A DNA stretch of 8,813 nucleotides from an uncultured Flavobacteriales bacterium. GTDB taxonomy: Bacteria > Bacteroidota > Bacteroidia > Flavobacteriales_D > Crocinitomicaceae. The position numbers and the translations under genes were made by a program. Where the stretch lies: contig CAIUKX010000414.1 of assembly GCA_903899795.1 (NCBI GenBank), forward strand, positions 1 to 8,813, read 5' to 3'. This document shows positions 6,206-8,813 of this stretch, one piece after another. How positions within the stretch are numbered: position 1 is the first letter of the stretch; each line of letters opens with the position of its first letter. Under the pieces are notes generated by a model that was not told the DNA's origin, ran no database searches, and worked only from the letters and a program-made list of their open reading frames with translations.

Positions 6206-7489
6206 ATGGCTAAAGTAATTGTTGGACTTGATATTGGAACTACTAAAATTGCCTGTTTCGTTGGAACTAAGAACGAGCATGGCAAGATTGAGATCTTGTC
6301 AATGGGGACGAGTGAGTCTCTAGGTGTGAGACGTGGTATGGTTTCAAATATTGAGCAGACTGTTCAGTCCATTCAGGCTGCTGTCAAAGAAGCACAGCAA
6401 CGAGTGGAGGGTGAGTTGATTATTCGTGTTGTGAATGTTGGTATTGCTGGTCAGCATATCAAGAGTTTACAGCACCGAGGAATTCATACACGAAGCCAAA
6501 ATGATGATGAGATTTCTCAAAAGGATATCGATGCATTGATCGAGGACATGTACAAGTTGGTGATGCTTCCGGGTGAAGAAATCATTACAGTAATTCCTCA
6601 GGAATATATTGTTGACAGTGAGCAGGGAGTGAAAGATCCGATTGGAATGTCGGGTGTTCGCCTAGAAGCTAATTTTCATATCATCACAGGAAATGTTGGA
6701 GCGTCGTTGAATATTCACAAATGTGTTCAACGTGCCGGTTTGGAAGTGAAAGACATTATTTTGGAACCGATTGCATCTGCTGATGCAGTTCTTTCCGACG
6801 AAGAAAAAGAAGCTGGTATTGTTTTGGTCGATATAGGTGGTGGTACAACGGATGTTGCTATTTTCCATGAAGGAATCATTCGTCATACTGCGGTTATTCC
6901 TTTCGGAGGTAACGTGATTACGGAAGATATCAAGGAAGGATGTACGATCATGAAACGTCAGGCCGAAATGTTGAAAGTGAAGTTCGGTTCTGCATTGGCG
7001 AGTGAAAGTCAGGAAAACGAAATCGTTTGTATTCCAGGATTGAGAGGTCGTGAACCGAAAGAAATTTCTATCCGTAATCTGGCTAGCATCATACAGGCGA
7101 GAATGGAAGAAATCGTCGAATTGGTGTACTACGAAATCCGTAACTCAGGTTACGAAAGAAAATTGATTGGAGGAATTGTTGTTACAGGTGGAGGTTCTCA
7201 ACTGAAGCATATAACACAATTGTTTGAATATATTACAGGAATGGATACACGTATCGGTTACCCGACGGAACATTTGGCAAACAATAGTCACTTTGATAAT
7301 TTGACTAGTCCAATGTACTCTACAGGTATTGGATTGGTATTGAAAGGATTTGAGACTTTGGGTAAAATGGATATGCCTACTACTGCGTCTAATGTGAACA
7401 CTGTGAAGTCACATTCACAAAAAGAAAGAGGTTCTTTTTTCGATTCAATTATGTCGAAAGGGAAATCTTGGTTTGCAGAGGAAAATTAA
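6206..7489 (+). CDS. ftsA: FtsA, actin-like membrane tether for FtsZ
   Basis: Cytoplasmic actin-fold ATPase that polymerises and anchors FtsZ filaments to the inner membrane, then recruits later division proteins. 427 residues from ATG 6206. ATP-site motifs are phosphate-1 VGLDIGTTKIACFVG (6-20), phosphate-2 VLVDIGGGTTDVAIF (206-220) and the adenosine loop GGIVVTGGGSQL (322-333). The FtsA-specific 1C subdomain lies at about 85-165 (PQEYIVDSEQGVKDPIGMSG, 131-150). A flexible stretch (about 388-408) leads to the C-terminal amphipathic membrane-targeting helix SFFDSIMSKGKSWF (410-423). The frame is open back to a TTG at 6182 inside ftsQ, but MAKVIVGLDIGTTK from ATG 6206 is the canonical N-terminus. 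This leaves a single base between the ftsQ TAG and the ATG. Confidence 0.97.
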   Translation: MAKVIVGLDIGTTKIACFVGTKNEHGKIEILSMGTSESLGVRRGMVSNIEQTVQSIQAAVKEAQQRVEGELIIRVVNVGIAGQHIKSLQHRGIHTRSQNDDEISQKDIDALIEDMYKLVMLPGEEIITVIPQEYIVDSEQGVKDPIGMSGVRLEANFHIITGNVGASLNIHKCVQRAGLEVKDIILEPIASADAVLSDEEKEAGIVLVDIGGGTTDVAIFHEGIIRHTAVIPFGGNVITEDIKEGCTIMKRQAEMLKVKFGSALASESQENEIVCIPGLRGREPKEISIRNLASIIQARMEEIVELVYYEIRNSGYERKLIGGIVVTGGGSQLKHITQLFEYITGMDTRIGYPTEHLANNSHFDNLTSPMYSTGIGLVLKGFETLGKMDMPTTASNVNTVKSHSQKERGSFFDSIMSKGKSWFAEEN

Positions 7490-7514
7490 TTAACAGAAAC
7501 TAAAAAATAAAAAA
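7490..7514 (+). promoter_or_regulatory. A-rich translation-initiation region of ftsZ
   Basis: The 25-nt gap between ftsA and ftsZ is almost entirely A and T, ending in A-runs directly before the ATG, with no Shine-Dalgarno sequence. Bacteroidota initiate mostly without Shine-Dalgarno pairing and favour A-rich upstream bases, so this probably promotes strong initiation on ftsZ. I see no convincing -33 TTG / -7 TAnnTTTG promoter here or in the end of ftsA. Confidence 0.5.
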
Positions 7515-8813
7515 ATGTCGAATTTAGAATTTGATTTACCAAAAGATGCTTCATCAATTATTAAAGTAATCGGTGTTGGAGGGGGCGGAAGCAATGCTGT
7601 TAACCACATGTACAATTTAGGGATTGTAGGTGTTGACTTCATTGTTTGTAACACCGACAGACAGGCGTTGGATATTTCTCCTGTTCCGTTGAAAATCCAA
7701 TTGGGTGCATCTTTGACGGATGGATGTGGTGCAGGATCTATTCCTGAAATTGGTAAAAATTCAGCGATTGAAAATATTGATGAAATTCGTGCTTTGCTAA
7801 GTAACGGTACTAAAATGGTATTTGTTACAGCAGGAATGGGTGGTGGAACCGGAACGGGTGCTGCTCCTGTTGTTGCTCAAATTGCAAAAGAAATGGGAAT
7901 TCTTACTGTTGGAATCGTTACAGTACCTTTCGGTTTCGAAGGTCGTAAACGTCGCCAGCAAGCAGAAGAAGGTTTAGATGAAATGCGTCAGAATGTTGAT
8001 ACTTTATTGGTAATCAATAACGAACGTTTGCGTGAAATCAGTGGAAATCTTTCGATTGGAAATGCTTTCGCTCAAGCGGATAATGTCTTGACAATGGCTG
8101 CTAAAGGAATTGCTGAAGTAATTTCTGTAACAGGAAATATCAATGTGGATTTCAATGACGTAAATACAGTTATGAAAAATAGCGGTGTTGCGATCATGGG
8201 AAGTGCTACGGCTGATGGTGAAAACAGAGCGATCGAAGCGGTACAACATGCATTGTCTTCTCCATTGTTAAATGATAATGACATCAGCGGTGCGAAATAT
8301 GTATTGTTGAACATCACTTACGGAGATAAAGAAGTATTGATGGACGAAATTACAGCGATTACTGACTTCATCCAGGATGAGGCAGGTTCAACAGCTGATG
8401 TAATTTGGGGACATGGATACGACGCAACTTTAGGTGATAAATTGAGTGTAACGATCATTGCTACAGGATTCAATTCAGCTCCGATTACAGGATTCGAAAA
8501 AGCTCCGGCTCGTATCGTTCGACCTTTGGAAGATGAACCGAAAAATGAAATCGTTCGACCTTTGGAATCTCCAACGCAAGTAAATACATGGACACCGGTT
8601 TCTGAAGAAATCAAAGCTGAGCCTTTCTTGAAAAGAGAAGAAGAAGTTATTCCGTTTGCTGAAAATTTGAAAGAAGTAGTTGCTCCGGTTGTGAATACAT
8701 TTGAAACGAAAGAAGAGCCGTTGACTGAACCTTTCATGAGACAAACAGAAATCGTTGAAGAAAAAATCGAAGAGGTTGTTGCTCAAGAGAGAGTAGAAGA
8801 AGTTGTGAAAACG
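7515..8813 (+). CDS. ftsZ: FtsZ, tubulin-like division GTPase (3' truncated by window edge)
   Basis: Cytoplasmic GTPase that polymerises into the division ring and organises septal wall synthesis. 433 codons are present from ATG 7515, and the frame is open at the last base. The GTPase domain carries GVGGGGSNAVN (20-30), the tubulin signature GGGTGTG (109-115), VPFGFEGRKRR (137-147), NNERL (168-172) and the T7 catalytic loop NINVDFNDV (208-216) with Asp 212 and Asp 215. The second domain includes WGHGYDATLGDKLSVTIIATGF (298-319). After about residue 320 a long, acidic, low-complexity linker begins, rich in Glu, Val and Pro and containing internal repeats. The conserved C-terminal peptide that binds FtsA is not reached, so total length is unknown. 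All GTPase residues are intact. The A-rich leader replaces a Shine-Dalgarno site. Confidence 0.97.
   Translation, partial: MSNLEFDLPKDASSIIKVIGVGGGGSNAVNHMYNLGIVGVDFIVCNTDRQALDISPVPLKIQLGASLTDGCGAGSIPEIGKNSAIENIDEIRALLSNGTKMVFVTAGMGGGTGTGAAPVVAQIAKEMGILTVGIVTVPFGFEGRKRRQQAEEGLDEMRQNVDTLLVINNERLREISGNLSIGNAFAQADNVLTMAAKGIAEVISVTGNINVDFNDVNTVMKNSGVAIMGSATADGENRAIEAVQHALSSPLLNDNDISGAKYVLLNITYGDKEVLMDEITAITDFIQDEAGSTADVIWGHGYDATLGDKLSVTIIATGFNSAPITGFEKAPARIVRPLEDEPKNEIVRPLESPTQVNTWTPVSEEIKAEPFLKREEEVIPFAENLKEVVAPVVNTFETKEEPLTEPFMRQTEIVEEKIEEVVAQERVEEVVKT
8514..8567 (+). repeat. In-frame direct repeat in the FtsZ linker
   Basis: The 18-mer ATCGTTCGACCTTTGGAA occurs at 8514-8531 and again, perfectly, at 8550-8567, a period of 36 bp or 12 codons. 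It encodes IVRPLE twice (FtsZ residues 334-339 and 346-351), separated by DEPKNE. Perfect DNA identity suggests a recent duplication or replication slippage in a region free to vary in length. Confidence 0.85.

Noticed and set aside
7380..7514. Separate ftsZ promoter at the end of ftsA.
   Set aside because: No pair matching the Bacteroidota -33 TTG / -7 TAnnTTTG pattern was convincing by eye.
8004..8786. Several long open frames on the minus strand opposite ftsZ.
   Set aside because: They lie wholly antisense to a strongly conserved coding region, have low-complexity Ser/Phe-rich translations and show no recognisable domains. They are codon-bias shadows.

Overview
This window holds the downstream half of a division and cell wall (dcw) gene cluster, with every gene on the + strand and almost no non-coding sequence. 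The order is murD (5' end cut off), a small unrecognised gene, ftsW, murG, murC, ftsQ, ftsA, ftsZ (3' end cut off). The order murD-ftsW-murG-murC-ftsQ-ftsA-ftsZ without ddl or murB between murC and ftsQ, the lack of Shine-Dalgarno motifs, the A-rich start regions, the modest GC content and the protein signatures (FtsW with FQ[ST]SD, MurG with SPNVAEDHQTKNA, FtsQ with GESFYLDE) all point to Bacteroidota. Flavobacteriales is most likely, possibly a Fluviicola-like Crocinitomicaceae, but the family-level guess is weak.

Layout: 1-1125 is murD, lacking roughly the first 70 codons. 1159-1638 is a 159-residue protein absent from the textbook cluster. Its strand and helix pattern and several local motifs look like a stand-alone, catalytically degenerate Mur-ligase C-terminal domain. 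1639-2871 is ftsW, whose GTG start directly follows the stop of the small gene. 2861-3964 is murG, overlapping ftsW by 11 bp. 3965-4024 is the only structured spacer and carries a G/C-rich hairpin element resembling dispersed Bacteroidota repeats. 4025-5410 is murC. 5407-6204 is ftsQ (ATGA overlap). 6206-7489 is ftsA (1-nt gap). 7490-7514 is an A-rich leader. 7515-8813 is ftsZ, cut inside its acidic C-terminal linker.

Together the genes couple the cytoplasmic steps of peptidoglycan precursor synthesis (MurC adds L-Ala, MurD adds D-Glu, MurG makes lipid II) to the septal machinery: the FtsW polymerase, the FtsQ scaffold, the FtsA membrane anchor and the FtsZ ring. The tight junctions suggest one transcript with translational coupling. 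No RNA genes, mobile-element genes, CRISPR arrays or convincing promoters were seen. The most interesting items are the small gene between murD and ftsW, the repeat between murG and murC, and the internal repeats in the FtsZ linker.
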